NCBI GenBank assembly: GCA_026625625.1
Contig: CP113055.1
Coordinates: forward strand, 1,428,501-1,492,500
Source: Blastomonas sp. SL216
GTDB lineage: Bacteria > Pseudomonadota > Alphaproteobacteria > Sphingomonadales > Sphingomonadaceae
DNA: 64,000 nt
Reading direction: 5' to 3'
The translations under genes and the position numbers were made by a program. Numbering within the stretch: position 1 is the first letter of the stretch; each line of letters opens with the position of its first letter. The notes beneath the pieces were generated by a model. It had not been told where the DNA came from. It was given only the letters and a program-made list of their open reading frames with translations, and did not search any database. This document shows, piece after piece, positions 9,827 to 20,107 of this stretch.

Positions 9827-10216
9827 TCAGCCGCGCGGCACGATATGATCGCGAAACCAGCGGGCGACCTCATCCTCGGTGAGGTCGCCTGCGGCGAGTG
9901 CCATCGTCATGACGACAAGCTCGGCCTCGGTGATTTCGAATGCCACGTCATTGAGCAGCAAAAAGGTCAGCGCGACCACAGCAGCGCTGCGCTTGTTGCC
10001 ATCGGCAAAGGGATGGTTGCGCGCCAGGCCAAAGGCATAGGCGGCGGCCAGATCAGCGGCGTCCGGCTCTCCATAAGCTGCGAGATTGAGCGGGCGAGCA
10101 AGTGCGCTTTCGACCAGCGCCGCATCGCGGATGCCGCTCAGTCCGCCATGTTCGGCAATCTGTTCGTCATGGAGCGCAAAGACGACATCCTGGCGTACCC
10201 AAATCCAGTCGGCCAC
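9827..10216 (-). CDS. Doc/Fic family toxin of a toxin-antitoxin pair
   Basis: The 129-aa product is close to the length of phage P1 Doc (126 aa). It carries the Fic/Doc catalytic motif HPFADGNKR (residues 68-76), preceded by LYDAAYAFGL-type helices. Doc toxins phosphorylate EF-Tu and stop translation. The start is GTG at 10216, one base after the antitoxin stop, so the two are tightly coupled. Its partner is an AbrB/MazE-type protein rather than Phd. It converges with gyrA, only three bases from its stop. Confidence 0.9.
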   Translation of the reverse strand: MADWIWVRQDVVFALHDEQIAEHGGLSGIRDAALVESALARPLNLAAYGEPDAADLAAAYAFGLARNHPFADGNKRSAAVVALTFLLLNDVAFEITEAELVVMTMALAAGDLTEDEVARWFRDHIVPRG

Positions 10217-10217
10217 C

Positions 10218-10445
10218 TCACTTGGCCAGTTCGCGCAGCGCGTTGCGATAACGCGCCATCACGTCACGGGCTGCCGACATCTGCTTGTCGAACTCGGGAT
10301 CAGCGGACTTGAGCGCGATGCCATCTGCCTGCTTGACGACGGACACCTCGTCGCCCTGCGACAGGTTGAGATGCGCCAGCACGTCCTTGGGCAGGATCAC
10401 CCCGGTCGAATTGCCGATCTTGATGAGCTTGAGGGGCTTGTTCAT
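10218..10445 (-). CDS. AbrB/MazE-type antitoxin
   Basis: The 75-aa product has a swapped-hairpin AbrB fold signature: LIKIGNSTGVILPKDVL, then LNLSQGDEV. A helical C-terminal tail (about residues 50-75) probably wraps the toxin. Such proteins bind the operon promoter and neutralise the cognate toxin. The ATG at 10445 was chosen because the 26 residues upstream do not fit the fold. It lies upstream of the Doc-like toxin in the same transcript. Confidence 0.88.
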   Translation of the reverse strand: MNKPLKLIKIGNSTGVILPKDVLAHLNLSQGDEVSVVKQADGIALKSADPEFDKQMSAARDVMARYRNALRELAK

Positions 10446-10476
10446 ACGAATGTTATAACACGCGGCTGCCCATGCT

Positions 10477-11148
10477 TCAACCTGCGACCCTCGGGTCCTT
10501 GTGGCGCAGGCTCTGGATGACACCGGTGCAGATCAGGAACTGCCCGAAATAATAGAGCGGCCAGATCAGCCAATCGGGGATGGCCGAGCCTTCCAGCGGC
10601 CCCAGCCGGGCGAAGATCAGCAGGTCCGACACCACGAACATCAGCGCGCCAAAGCCGACGCGATAGCGCGGGAAATCGCTGGTCCAGGCCATGGCCGCCA
10701 TCACGGCAAGGAACAGGCTGTACAGCGCGATGCCGCCCGCCCCGCTGCGGTCCATCGGCAGCGCCCAGGCGATCAGCACCACGCACGGCACCAGCAGCAG
10801 CGCAAACAGCCGCTGGCTGAACGTGACGCTGGCCCTCCGGTGCCGCGCATAGAGCCAGATCGCGACGACATGGCCGAACAGGAACGCGACCGCGCCATAG
10901 ATCATGTCGATCTCGATCAGCATGTCGCCGATCGCGCCCAGCGCCATTACCGCGCCGATCATGCGGCCATCAGCCGAATGGTGGCGGACCAGGGCAAAGA
11001 CCGCGAGAAACCCGACGCCCAGCCCCTTCCACAGCATCAGGTACAGCCCCGGGATCGGCGCATCACTGACAAAGAAATAGCTGATCGCTGCCACGAGGCT
11101 CACCAGTAGCCAAGGCCGCGATTCCGCCAGCGCGCGTTTGACGACCAT
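10477..11148 (-). CDS. YhhN family membrane protein (lysoplasmalogenase-like)
   Basis: The 223-aa polytopic membrane protein has about eight hydrophobic segments. The pattern of short TM helices, with [11 protein letters not shown] and [10 protein letters not shown] near the fifth and seventh helices, matches the YhhN/TMEM86 family. Characterised members hydrolyse the vinyl ether bond of lysoplasmalogens; the bacterial role is often uncertain. It is encoded just upstream of the antitoxin gene on the same strand, with a 31-base gap, and is divergent from trmFO. Confidence 0.85.
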   Translation of the reverse strand: MVVKRALAESRPWLLVSLVAAISYFFVSDAPIPGLYLMLWKGLGVGFLAVFALVRHHSADGRMIGAVMALGAIGDMLIEIDMIYGAVAFLFGHVVAIWLYARHRRASVTFSQRLFALLLVPCVVLIAWALPMDRSGAGGIALYSLFLAVMAAMAWTSDFPRYRVGFGALMFVVSDLLIFARLGPLEGSAIPDWLIWPLYYFGQFLICTGVIQSLRHKDPRVAG

Positions 11149-11244
11149 GTATCTTCCCCCGTTTGCGTCCGTACCCCTGATGGCACCGAAGACCGATCAT
11201 GCGCAAGCTGGGCAAATGCCCTCACACACGCTATCTGCACGCGC

Positions 11245-12615
11245 ATGAGCAACAGCAGCGATTTTCAGCACCAGATTCACATCATCGGCGGCGGCCTGGC
11301 CGGATCAGAGGCGGCATGGCAGCTCGCGCAAGCAGGCATCAAGGTGCGCCTGTCCGAAATGCGCGGCAGCGGCGAGATGACGCCCGCGCACCAGACCGAT
11401 GGCCTGGCCGAGCTCGTTTGCTCGAACAGCTTCCGCTCGGACGATGCCGATCGCAACGCCGTCGGCCTGTTGCACCAGGAGATGCGCACGCTGGATTCGC
11501 TGATCATGGCATCGGCAGACAAGGCCAAGGTGCCCGCCGGCTCTGCGCTGGCGGTCGATCGCGACATCTTCTCCGAAATCGTCACCAAGGCCTTGGCCGA
11601 GCACCCGAATATCCGGATCGTGCGCGAGCGGATCGACAGCCTGCCCGGCGAAGGCCCGACGATCATCGCCACCGGCCCGCTCACCGCCATGTCGCTCGCC
11701 CAGTCGATCGGCGCGGCGACGGGCGAGGATGCGCTGGCGTTTTTCGACGCGATAGCCCCCATCGTCCACCGCGACAGCATTGACATGGACATCTGCTGGA
11801 TGGCGAGCCGCTGGGACAAGGTCGGGCCGGAGGGCGATGGCAAGGACTATATCAACTGCCCGATGGACAAGGACCAGTATCTGGCTTTCCATCGCGGTCT
11901 GATCGAGGGCGACAAGACCGAGTTCAAGGAATGGGAGAAGGACACGCCCTATTTCGAGGGCTGCATGCCGATCGAGGTCATGGCGGCGCGCGGGGTCGAT
12001 ACGCTGCGCTTCGGGCCGATGAAGCCCGTCGGGCTGGACAATCCGCGCACCGGGCGCTGGCCCTATGCGGTGGTTCAGCTGCGCCAGGACAACAAGCTGG
12101 GCACCTTGTGGAACATGGTCGGCTTCCAGACCAAGCTGAAGCACGGCGCGCAGGTCGAGCTGTTCCGCACCATTCCCGGGCTGGAAAAGGCCGAGTTCGC
12201 GCGGCTGGGCGGGCTGCACCGCAATACCTTCATCAACTCGCCGCGCCTGCTCGACGGGCAGCTGCGCCTGCGCAAGGCACCGCATATCCGCTTTGCCGGG
12301 CAGATTACCGGCTGCGAAGGTTATGTCGAAAGCGCCAGTGTCGGCCTGATGGCGGGGCGCTTTGCCGCCGCCGAACTGCAGGGGCGCTCGCTGGATACGC
12401 CGCCGGTAACCACCGCGCTCGGCGCGCTGCTTGGCCATATCACCGGCGGTGCGGAGGCGAGCGACTTCCAGCCGATGAACGTCAATTTCGGCCTGTTTCC
12501 GCCGCCTGAGGAGCCTGTCCACAAAAAGGCGCGCAAGGAAGCCTATACCAGCCGCGCCCGTACCGATCTGCAGGGCTGGCTGAACGGGACGGGCGAGGCT
12601 GTCGCCGCCGAATAA
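11245..12615 (+). CDS. trmFO: folate-dependent tRNA (uracil-54-C5)-methyltransferase TrmFO
   Basis: The 456-aa flavoprotein makes T54 in tRNA using methylenetetrahydrofolate and FADH2. The N-terminal FAD-binding motif is [13 protein letters not shown] (residues 13-25). The family segment [19 protein letters not shown] follows, and the catalytic-cysteine region reads [23 protein letters not shown]-terminal [21 protein letters not shown] block completes the family profile. Its stop directly abuts the stop codon of the convergent EF-hand gene (12615/12616). Confidence 0.97.
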   Translation: MSNSSDFQHQIHIIGGGLAGSEAAWQLAQAGIKVRLSEMRGSGEMTPAHQTDGLAELVCSNSFRSDDADRNAVGLLHQEMRTLDSLIMASADKAKVPAGSALAVDRDIFSEIVTKALAEHPNIRIVRERIDSLPGEGPTIIATGPLTAMSLAQSIGAATGEDALAFFDAIAPIVHRDSIDMDICWMASRWDKVGPEGDGKDYINCPMDKDQYLAFHRGLIEGDKTEFKEWEKDTPYFEGCMPIEVMAARGVDTLRFGPMKPVGLDNPRTGRWPYAVVQLRQDNKLGTLWNMVGFQTKLKHGAQVELFRTIPGLEKAEFARLGGLHRNTFINSPRLLDGQLRLRKAPHIRFAGQITGCEGYVESASVGLMAGRFAAAELQGRSLDTPPVTTALGALLGHITGGAEASDFQPMNVNFGLFPPPEEPVHKKARKEAYTSRARTDLQGWLNGTGEAVAAE

Positions 12616-13068
12616 TCAGCATTTGCAGCGCTGCACCGCGCGCTTGGGCTTGGTGGTGGCGAATTCCTCGGGCGACAGGCGGCCATTGCTGTCGCCATCG
12701 GCGCCGGCAAAGCGCTGCGACGTCGCGACCGCCCATTCCTCGAAGGTCAGCAGATTGTTGCCGTCCTTGTCGAGCGCGCGGAACGCCTTGGTCCGGCTGG
12801 CGAGCAGTTCCTCGCGGGTGATGATGCGATCACCATTGCGGTCGAACCGGGCAAAGCGGCGCTCTTCGCGGGTCATTTCGGTGGCCTGGGGCGGTTCGGG
12901 TCCGCGCATGGTTCCAGGATCAGCATTGGGCAGCCCGTCGTCCTGAAGCTCGGGCGGCGGTGCGGCAATATCGGCGAGCGCATCATCCCGTTGCTGCTGC
13001 GCGCGGATGAGGAAGAAGCCGCCGATCATCAGCGCGATGGCGGCCAGCCCGCCCAAAAGGATGCGCAT
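12616..13068 (-). CDS. membrane-anchored or secreted EF-hand protein
   Basis: The 150-aa product has an N-terminal hydrophobic segment (residues 3-22) that is either a signal peptide or an anchor. Three canonical EF-hand calcium loops follow in the C-terminal half: DRNGDRIITREE, DKDGNNLLTFEE and DGDSNGRLSPEE. It ends in a basic, cysteine-containing tail. It is presumably periplasmic and calcium-binding, with no catalytic domain. The function is unknown. Confidence 0.85.
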   Translation of the reverse strand: MRILLGGLAAIALMIGGFFLIRAQQQRDDALADIAAPPPELQDDGLPNADPGTMRGPEPPQATEMTREERRFARFDRNGDRIITREELLASRTKAFRALDKDGNNLLTFEEWAVATSQRFAGADGDSNGRLSPEEFATTKPKRAVQRCKC

Positions 13069-13111
13069 TGCCCTGCCCTCCTCACTTCGCTGGCGACGGG
13101 CGGCTGGCTTA

Positions 13112-13774
13112 TCAGCGCCCCGTCAGCCCGTGCCAGACCAGCCGGGCGAACACGCCCGGACTGCCCCAGGGACGATCCATCCGCCCCGATGCGATGTCAA
13201 GCTGCACCGCGCGCGTGATGATCGCCAGCGGGCGAAGCCTGCGCGGCAGGGCGATGCGCTTCAGCGCCGGGGTGTCGATCCCGGCCATAGCCGCATCCAG
13301 CACGGGCGTCCGCCGGTGGAAACGCAGCATGTCCCACAGCGCCCAGGCCCTGCCCGCCTGAGCGAGCGCAGCGCGGTCAGCCCCGCAATCGAGCGCGCAA
13401 AAGGCAGCGAACAGCGCGCCGCGACCGGCCGCAAATTCGGCCACGGCTTCGGCATCCTCTGCTTCCAGCGCCGCCTCCCAGCCACGGATCACCGGGCCAA
13501 GCGCCTCGGGCAAAGCCAGCCCTTGGGCCTCCAGCGGCAGCAGCGCGGCCAGCGCCGGATTGGCGGACGGGCGTTCGGCTGCGGGCTTGGCGATGACGTC
13601 ATGCCACCATTGCAGCCGGATCTGCGCCAGCATCGGTTCACGCGCCTGCAGCACGATGCCTGCCATCTGCGCATCGAAGGCGAACAGCGCCTGGCACCAG
13701 CTGCGCATCCTGGCATCACCATAGCCAGTGGCGAGCGTCACCAGCGGTGAGACGGGAGTTTCGGGCGCGACCAT
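13112..13774 (-). CDS. squalene/phytoene synthase family protein
   Basis: The 220-aa alpha-helical product contains AREPMLAQIRLQWWHDVI, the sequence typical of the NDUFAF6-like branch of the squalene/phytoene synthase fold. The paired DxxxD metal-binding motifs of true synthases are not evident. It may therefore be a non-catalytic or divergent member, for example related to respiratory complex I assembly (inference). The start at 13774 was chosen because the longer frame runs antisense through the TadG-like gene. It is divergent from that gene. Confidence 0.7.
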   Translation of the reverse strand: MVAPETPVSPLVTLATGYGDARMRSWCQALFAFDAQMAGIVLQAREPMLAQIRLQWWHDVIAKPAAERPSANPALAALLPLEAQGLALPEALGPVIRGWEAALEAEDAEAVAEFAAGRGALFAAFCALDCGADRAALAQAGRAWALWDMLRFHRRTPVLDAAMAGIDTPALKRIALPRRLRPLAIITRAVQLDIASGRMDRPWGSPGVFARLVWHGLTGR

Positions 13775-13900
13775 GGCTGCGCGATCCACGAAAATCTGCC
13801 GCGGATCAAGGTAAACATGGGCGTAACCATCTCCCTTTGAAGGCTGCTTACCATTGCGCGCGTAGAAGAATGGATACGTCGCAGGGGCACTATCCAGACC

Positions 13901-15901
13901 ATGACCATCCGCAACACCGAAAACCAGCGCCTTGAAAGCATCGCGCGGCCCGTCGCCGCAGCGGACGTGAAGCGCCCGGTGCTGAGCCGGCTGCTTGCGT
14001 CGAAACGCGGCAACGTGCTGCCCATCCTGGCCGCCAGCATCCTGCCGATGGCCGCGATGATCGGCGGCGCTGTCGACATGAGCCGCGCCTATATGGTCAA
14101 GTCGCGCATCCAGCATGCGTGCGATGCCGGCGTGCTCGCCGGACGCCGCGCCATGGCAGCCAGCACCTATTCGACCGCAGCGCAGAACCAGGCGCAGGAC
14201 TTTTTCGATATCAACTACAAGGCGGGCTATAACCGCACCACCAATGTGGTGTTCACCACCAGCAACCCCACGGGCAGCAGCAAGGTGCTGGGCAGCGCAT
14301 CGACGATCATGCCGACCACCATCATGGGCATGTTCGGCAAGCCTTCCCTGACCATCGCGGTATCGTGCGAGGCCGAGCTCAACCTCACCAATACCGACAC
14401 CACCTTCGTGCTCGACGTCACCGGATCGATGCTCGAGACGATCCCCAATGGCAGCGGCGGCAGCATCGTCAAGATCACCGCACTGCGCAATTCGGTGATG
14501 AGCTTCTACGATACGCTGGCCAACGCCTCGTCGGGCAGCAACGCGCGCGTGCGCTATTCGTTCGTGCCCTATTCGACCAACGTCAATGTCGGCGAACTGC
14601 TTTATGATGCCAATCAGCAGTGGCTGGTGGGCGGCAATTCGGGCGAGACCTGGCCTTATCAGACGCGCCGTCCGATCTGGAGTATCCCGGTCACCGAAAC
14701 CAATACGTCGGTTGATACCCAGAGCTCAGAGGTGCTGGAGACCTATGGCACAACGCTGAATATCGCGAAGTGCACGGATTATGGCAACAACGTCAATTTC
14801 GATCAGGCTACCGGCTGGAACTTCAGGCCGAACCCTCAGGGTTCACCCATTGTCGTGCAGAACGGCAATGTGAAGACCACGACCACCTATGTGCAGCACA
14901 CCCACAACGGCCAGGCGTGGCCCAATTGGACTTCATCCAATCGCCGCACCTGTGTGCGCAAGAAAACGACGACGGTCGAGACGACTACCACCACGACCAC
15001 GACCACCTACGTTCTGTCGCCGACCTGGCAAAGCGGGGCAACCTTCTCCTATTGGGAATATGGCCAGTTCAGCTTCCCGGTCGATGCCTTTCTCCGCTCG
15101 ATCAAGTCGGCCAATCCGGCCGTGACCACGCCGAGCGAAACCAACGGCAGCACCAGCCGCTGGGGCGGATGCATCGAGGAGCGCGACACGCTTGCCGCGT
15201 CCAACTTTGCCAGCACGTCCAGCGGCATCACCGCCGATGGCAGTGCGAACGCGCATGACCTCAATATCGATGCAGTCCCCACCAGCACGGCAACCAAATG
15301 GCGGCCCTATTGGGAGGATGTCTATTTCTACCGCAATGACGGCACCAGCATCAAGAATTACGGCGGCGGCTATACCGCCTGCCCCAGCAAGGCGACGCTG
15401 CTCGCGACGATGACGCGCGATCAGGTGCAGACCTATGTCAACGGTCTGGTCGCGGTGGGCGGCACCTATCATGACGTCGGCCTGCTCTGGGGCGCACGGC
15501 TTGCCTCGCCGCAGGGCCTCTTCCAGTCGACCGTCAACGCCAACCCCGGCAATGCCGGCTCGGTCAGCCGTCACATGATCTTCATGACCGACGGCCAGCT
15601 GACCAGCTATGACTTTGTCGCCAGCATGTACGGCGTGGAAATGTACGACCGGCGCGTCACCGGCGGCAGCAACGACCCGACCCAGCTTGAGCGCCAGCGC
15701 CGCCGCTATCTCGCGATCTGCGAGGCGATCAAGTCAAAGGGCATCCGCCTGTGGGTGATTGCGTTCGGCACCACGCTGACCGCCGACATGCAGACCTGCT
15801 CGAGCAGCGGCAGTTCGTTCACCGCATCGAACAGTTCGCAGCTTAACACCGCGTTCCAGAATATCGCCAAGCAGATTTCCGAGCTGAGGTTGACCAAGTG
15901 A
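13901..15901 (+). CDS. TadG-like pilus protein with von Willebrand A-type domain
   Basis: The 666-aa product begins with a TadE/G-type N-terminal helix (RGNVLPILAASILPMAAMIGGAVDMSRAY, spread over residues 37-64). A VWA-like domain follows, with the MIDAS-like motif DVTGSM (Asp172, Thr174, Ser176) and a second acidic motif FMTDGQL. In between lies a large variable region containing a run of nine threonines. It is anchored in the inner membrane with the VWA part outside. TadG-like proteins belong to tight-adherence (Flp) pilus systems. It heads a three-gene overlapping cluster. Confidence 0.85.
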   Translation: MTIRNTENQRLESIARPVAAADVKRPVLSRLLASKRGNVLPILAASILPMAAMIGGAVDMSRAYMVKSRIQHACDAGVLAGRRAMAASTYSTAAQNQAQDFFDINYKAGYNRTTNVVFTTSNPTGSSKVLGSASTIMPTTIMGMFGKPSLTIAVSCEAELNLTNTDTTFVLDVTGSMLETIPNGSGGSIVKITALRNSVMSFYDTLANASSGSNARVRYSFVPYSTNVNVGELLYDANQQWLVGGNSGETWPYQTRRPIWSIPVTETNTSVDTQSSEVLETYGTTLNIAKCTDYGNNVNFDQATGWNFRPNPQGSPIVVQNGNVKTTTTYVQHTHNGQAWPNWTSSNRRTCVRKKTTTVETTTTTTTTTYVLSPTWQSGATFSYWEYGQFSFPVDAFLRSIKSANPAVTTPSETNGSTSRWGGCIEERDTLAASNFASTSSGITADGSANAHDLNIDAVPTSTATKWRPYWEDVYFYRNDGTSIKNYGGGYTACPSKATLLATMTRDQVQTYVNGLVAVGGTYHDVGLLWGARLASPQGLFQSTVNANPGNAGSVSRHMIFMTDGQLTSYDFVASMYGVEMYDRRVTGGSNDPTQLERQRRRYLAICEAIKSKGIRLWVIAFGTTLTADMQTCSSSGSSFTASNSSQLNTAFQNIAKQISELRLTK

Positions 15902-16497
15902 TGCGCATGCCCGGATTTCTCAGGCGAGCAATCGGCGACCGGCGCGGGGTGACCGTGACCGAGTTCGGCCTGATCGCGCCCACGTTTCTCATGCTGCTGC
16001 TCGGCGTGTTCGACCTGGGCTATACCGTCTATGCCCGCGCTATCCTGGATGGCGCGGTGCAGAAGGCGGGCCGCGATTCCGCACTGGAAACCGGCACGCT
16101 AAACGTGGCCAATCTGGACGAGAAGGTGAGGACCAACCTGGGCGGGCTGGGTGAAGGGGCGACCTTCGCTTACACCCGCCGCAATTATCGCGACTTTGCC
16201 AAGGTCGGCCTGCCCGAGGATTTCGAGGACAAGAACAGCAACGGCAACCGCGATCCGGGCGAATGCTTCACCGATGAGAACCAGAACATGTCATGGGACC
16301 GCGACCTCGGCAAGGACGGGGTCGGCGGTGCGCGCGATGTCGTGCTCTACACCGTCAACATGACCTATCAGCGCAAATTTCCGCTCTATGGGCTGATCGG
16401 TGCCAGCAGCCAGGCGACCATCACGTCCGCCACGGTGTTGCGCAACCAGCCTTATGCCGACCAGAATGCCGAGACCAAGCAGGTGATCTGCACATGA
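15901..16497 (+). CDS. TadE-like pseudopilin
   Basis: The 198-aa product has a type IV prepilin-like motif RRGVTVTEFGLIAPTF at residues 15-30. This gives the G/x4/E-F pattern cut by the TadV prepilin peptidase, followed by one membrane helix. A polar, acidic mid-region (EDKNSNGNRDPGE) may bind calcium. It overlaps the TadG-like stop as TGATG, so the ATG at 15901 is preferred over the in-frame GTG three bases earlier. Presumably a minor pseudopilin. Confidence 0.85.
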   Translation: MRMPGFLRRAIGDRRGVTVTEFGLIAPTFLMLLLGVFDLGYTVYARAILDGAVQKAGRDSALETGTLNVANLDEKVRTNLGGLGEGATFAYTRRNYRDFAKVGLPEDFEDKNSNGNRDPGECFTDENQNMSWDRDLGKDGVGGARDVVLYTVNMTYQRKFPLYGLIGASSQATITSATVLRNQPYADQNAETKQVICT

Positions 16498-17369
16498 CGT
16501 TCGACATCCACACCGCCGCCGCCCCTGCCCCGGTCAAGCGCCGCTCGCTGCTGGCGCGCACCCGCACGGTTGCGCGCAGGCTTAAACGCGACCGGTCAGG
16601 CCTGGCCCTGATCGAATTCGCCTTTTCGCTGCCCATCTTCATGGGGCTGGGCTTTTACGGTGTCGAGGTCGCGAACCTTGCCATCACCCAGATGAAGATG
16701 AGCCAGGTTGCGCTCAACATGGCGGACAATGCCTCGCGTATCGGGACGCTCAACGCGACCCTGGGCGCCAAGGTGATCAACGAGGCGCAGATCAACGACG
16801 TGTTTCAGGCCGCCTCGATCCAGGCCGGTGCGGCGGGCATCTATCAGGATGGCCGCACCGTGCTGTCCAGCCTTGAGGTCAATGCCCAGGGCGGGCAGAC
16901 GATCATGTGGCAGCGCTGCAAGGGCATATTGTTCGAGGATTCGGACTATGGCCCGCAGGGCACCGGCGCGACCGGCACCGGCTTTGCGGGCATGGGCCCG
17001 CCTGCAGACCGCATCCAGGCCAGTACCGGCACCGCGGTGATGTATGTCGAGCTGACCTATATCTACCACCCGCTGTTCGGCGACATGTTCATGCAGGATC
17101 AGGAACTGCGCCAGGAGGCGGCTTACACGGTGCGCGACGCGCGCGAAATCGGCAAGCCGCCGACGAACAACGTATCGTCAGCGCGCCAGTCGACCTGCAA
17201 CAAATATGACGCGATCCTGCCGCAGACCAGCGATGCGCAGATTGCCTCCGCGCAGGCGGCTAATCAAGATGCCAGAAACAATGACATGAAGGACGGTGTG
17301 ATGGATGGCAACGCCGGTCAGGGCAACAACAAAGGGGTCTGCACCGGCCTGATCTGCACCAAGGTATAA
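16494..17369 (+). CDS. TadE-like pseudopilin
   Basis: The 291-aa product has a basic N-terminus, then SGLALIEFAFSLPIFMGLG (residues about 38-56). This again fits the G/x4/E-F prepilin-type cleavage pattern plus one membrane helix. The exported part is Gln/Asn/Gly-rich and ends in a flexible N/G-rich tail with two cysteines. It overlaps the preceding gene as ATGA. No other tad genes (ATPase, secretin, prepilin peptidase) lie in the window, so the machinery must be elsewhere. Confidence 0.83.
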   Translation: MTFDIHTAAAPAPVKRRSLLARTRTVARRLKRDRSGLALIEFAFSLPIFMGLGFYGVEVANLAITQMKMSQVALNMADNASRIGTLNATLGAKVINEAQINDVFQAASIQAGAAGIYQDGRTVLSSLEVNAQGGQTIMWQRCKGILFEDSDYGPQGTGATGTGFAGMGPPADRIQASTGTAVMYVELTYIYHPLFGDMFMQDQELRQEAAYTVRDAREIGKPPTNNVSSARQSTCNKYDAILPQTSDAQIASAQAANQDARNNDMKDGVMDGNAGQGNNKGVCTGLICTKV

Positions 17370-17399
17370 GGCTCGAAACTCGTAATCAGCAAGGCTGAA

Positions 17400-17429
17400 G
17401 GATGACCGGGCTGCACCGCCCGGCCATCC
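17400..17429. terminator. hairpin between convergent tad and pdh genes
   Basis: GGATG-A-CCGGGC, loop TGCACC, GCCCGG-C-CATCC form a long GC-rich stem between the TadE-like gene (plus) and pdhB (minus). There is no T-run, so termination activity is uncertain. Confidence 0.4.
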
Positions 17430-17444
17430 CTAGCATGTCCGGGC

Positions 17445-18830
17445 TCAGCCCTTGTAGGTCACCTTCTTGACCGCGGCGATCACGCGGGCGCTGTCGACCA
17501 GCGCCAGCTTTTCCAGGTTCGCGGCATAAGGCAGCGGCACGTCCTCGTTGGTCACGCGCAGCACTGGCGCGTCGAGATCGTCAAAGCCCTGCTCCATCGC
17601 CACCGCAATGATTTCCGACGCGATCGAGCAGACCGGCCAGCCTTCCTCGACCACCACCATGCGGTTGGTCTTTTTCAGGCTCTCCAGCACCGTCGCGGTA
17701 TCGAGCGGACGCAACGTGCGCAAATCGACCACCTCGGCCTCGATCCCCTCGCCCGCCAGCTTTTCGGCCGCTTCGAGCGCGATGCCGACGCCGATCGAAT
17801 AGCTGACGATGGTGACATCGCTGCCTTCGCGCATGATCCGCGCCTTGCCGATGGGCAGCACATGGTCTTCCAGCGCCGGCACATCGAAGGTGCGGCCATA
17901 GACCAGCTCGTTTTCCAGGAACACGACCGGGTCTTCGGTGCGGATTGCCGCCTTGAGCAGGCCCTTGGCATCGGCACTGTCATAGGGCGCGATGACGATC
18001 AGGCCCGGCACGCTGGCATACCAGGGGCCGAAATTCTGGCTGTGCTGAGCGCCGACGCGGCTCGCCGCACCATTGGGTCCGCGGAACACCACCGGGCAGC
18101 GCATCTGGCCGCCCGACATATAGTTGGTCTTGGCCGCCGAATTGATGACATGGTCGATCGCCTGCATGGCGAAGTTGAACGTCATGAACTCGATCACCGG
18201 ACGCAGGCCGCCCATCGCCGCGCCGGCACCGATGCCGGCAAAGCCATATTCGGTGATCGGCGTGTCGATCACGCGGCGCGCGCCGAATTCATCGAGCAGC
18301 CCCTGAGTGACCTTGTACGCGCCCTGATATTCGGCGACTTCCTCACCCATCACGAACACGCGGTCATCGCGGCGCATTTCCTCCGCCATCGCATCGCGCA
18401 GCGCCTCGCGGACCGTGGTCGGCACCATCTGCGTGCCTTCGGGCACCGCCGGATCGCTGACCTCAGCGCGCTTGGGCGTTTCGGGAATGATCTGGACATT
18501 CTCGGTCGGTGCCGCCTTGGCCGCTTCGGGTTCCGGCGCAGGAGCGGGAGCAGGCGCCGGGGCAGCGGCGGGAGCGGATGCATCCTCGCCCTCTCCAGCG
18601 ATCAGCGCGATCACCTCGCCCACCTTCACATTGTCGGTCCCGGCAGCAACCAGAATCTTCGACACGGTGCCTTCATCGACCGCCTCGAATTCCATTGTCG
18701 CCTTGTCGGTCTCGATCTCGGCCAGGATATCGCCCGAGGACACGGTATCGCCTTCCTTGACCAGCCACTTGGCCAGCGTCCCCTCTTCCATCGTCGGGGA
18801 AAGGGCAGGCATTTTCAGTTCGATGGCCAT
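17445..18830 (-). CDS. pdhB: pyruvate dehydrogenase E1 component, beta subunit with lipoyl domain
   Basis: The 461-aa product starts with a biotinyl/lipoyl domain, with lipoyl-lysine K43 in [12 protein letters not shown]. An Ala/Pro linker follows, then the transketolase-like E1 beta domain ([38 protein letters not shown]). With E1 alpha it decarboxylates pyruvate to feed acetyl groups to the E2 core. Fusion of a lipoyl domain to E1 beta is known in alphaproteobacteria. The ATG at 18830 overlaps the pdhA stop (TGATG). It is the last gene of the pdhA-pdhB pair. Confidence 0.97.
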   Translation of the reverse strand: MAIELKMPALSPTMEEGTLAKWLVKEGDTVSSGDILAEIETDKATMEFEAVDEGTVSKILVAAGTDNVKVGEVIALIAGEGEDASAPAAAPAPAPAPAPEPEAAKAAPTENVQIIPETPKRAEVSDPAVPEGTQMVPTTVREALRDAMAEEMRRDDRVFVMGEEVAEYQGAYKVTQGLLDEFGARRVIDTPITEYGFAGIGAGAAMGGLRPVIEFMTFNFAMQAIDHVINSAAKTNYMSGGQMRCPVVFRGPNGAASRVGAQHSQNFGPWYASVPGLIVIAPYDSADAKGLLKAAIRTEDPVVFLENELVYGRTFDVPALEDHVLPIGKARIMREGSDVTIVSYSIGVGIALEAAEKLAGEGIEAEVVDLRTLRPLDTATVLESLKKTNRMVVVEEGWPVCSIASEIIAVAMEQGFDDLDAPVLRVTNEDVPLPYAANLEKLALVDSARVIAAVKKVTYKG

Positions 18831-19957
18831 CAATATTGCTCCACCAGCACATCGGTATACAGTTCGGACGGATCCGGCTCGGGCGAGGTTTCGGCAAAGT
18901 CTGCCGCTTCGCTGACGATCGTGCGGATTTCCTTGTCGATCGCCTTCATCGCGTCCTCGCTCACGCCCAGCTTGATCAGCTCGGCCTTGGCTGCTTCGAT
19001 CGGGTCGGACTTTTCCTTGACGTTCTGCACCTCTTCGCGGCTGCGATACTTGGCGGGGTCGGACATCGAATGACCGCGATAGCGATAGGTCTTCAGTTCC
19101 ATCAGCAGCGGACCATTGCCGCCGCGGACATATTCCAGCGCCGCCTCGGCCGCGCCGCGCACTTCGAGCACGTCCATGCCGTTGACCTGCATGCCCGGGA
19201 TGCGGAAGGAATCGCCGCGCCGGTAGAATTCGGTCTCGGCGCTGCCACGCGACACCTTGGTGCCCATCGCATAGCCGTTATTCTCGATCACGAAGATGAT
19301 CGGCAGCTTCCACAGCGCAGCCATGTTGAAGCTTTCATAGACCTGGCCCTGGTTCGCCGCGCCATCGCCGAAATAGGCCATGCACACGCCGCCATCGTCG
19401 CTGTACTTGTGCCCGAAGGCGAGGCCCGCGCCGAGCGGTACCTGCGCGCCGACAATGCCGTGGCCGCCATAGAATTTGTGTTCGGTCGAGAACATGTGCA
19501 TCGAACCGCCCTTGCCGCGCGAGATGCCCGCGCCGCGTCCGGTCAGTTCGGCCATGATGACCTTGGGATCAATGCCATAAGCCAGCATATGGCCATGGTC
19601 GCGATAGCCGGTGATCACGCTGTCCTTGCCCGGCTCCAGCGCCGATTGCAGGCCGACCGCGACCGCTTCCTGGCCGATATACAGGTGGCAGAAGCCGCCG
19701 ATCAGCCCCAGGCCGTACAGCTGGCCGGCGCGCTCTTCGAAGCGGCGGATGAGCAGCATTTCCTTGTAGAAATGCAGCAGCTCTTCCTGGCTCGCCTGAT
19801 AGCGTTCGGGCGTGCGCGGACGCGGGTGATTGCTGCCTTCTTCGGGCAGCACGGCCGCAGCGGCCTTTTCAGCCGGTGCCGCAGCGGGAGCCGCAGCCTT
19901 GGACCGGGATTTTGCAGGTGGTTTGCGAACGGGCTTTGCAGCGGGTGTCTTGACCAA
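18830..19957 (-). CDS. pdhA: pyruvate dehydrogenase E1 component, alpha subunit
   Basis: About 375 aa. The thiamine diphosphate motif runs from [13 protein letters not shown] to [13 protein letters not shown]. The phosphorylation-loop region [14 protein letters not shown] is present. A Lys/Pro/Ala-rich N-terminal tail precedes the enzyme domain. I prefer a TTG start at 19957, giving MVKTPAAK, because GAAAGG lies nine bases upstream. An ATG at 19993 gives a 12-residue longer form but has no good ribosome site. Translationally coupled to pdhB downstream. Confidence 0.95.
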   Translation of the reverse strand: MVKTPAAKPVRKPPAKSRSKAAAPAAAPAEKAAAAVLPEEGSNHPRPRTPERYQASQEELLHFYKEMLLIRRFEERAGQLYGLGLIGGFCHLYIGQEAVAVGLQSALEPGKDSVITGYRDHGHMLAYGIDPKVIMAELTGRGAGISRGKGGSMHMFSTEHKFYGGHGIVGAQVPLGAGLAFGHKYSDDGGVCMAYFGDGAANQGQVYESFNMAALWKLPIIFVIENNGYAMGTKVSRGSAETEFYRRGDSFRIPGMQVNGMDVLEVRGAAEAALEYVRGGNGPLLMELKTYRYRGHSMSDPAKYRSREEVQNVKEKSDPIEAAKAELIKLGVSEDAMKAIDKEIRTIVSEAADFAETSPEPDPSELYTDVLVEQY

Positions 19958-20107
19958 GACGGAAAACCTTTCACGCTGAAGGATCAGTGCCATAAGGCAG
20001 GGGGAGGAATTGACCGCCTGTCTATAGAGGCACAGGCGCGGTTTACGCAACGGCCAAGGCGGTTTTTGCGCAATATTCCCGCAGCATCGAGGCGCAGGCA
20101 GCGCCGC

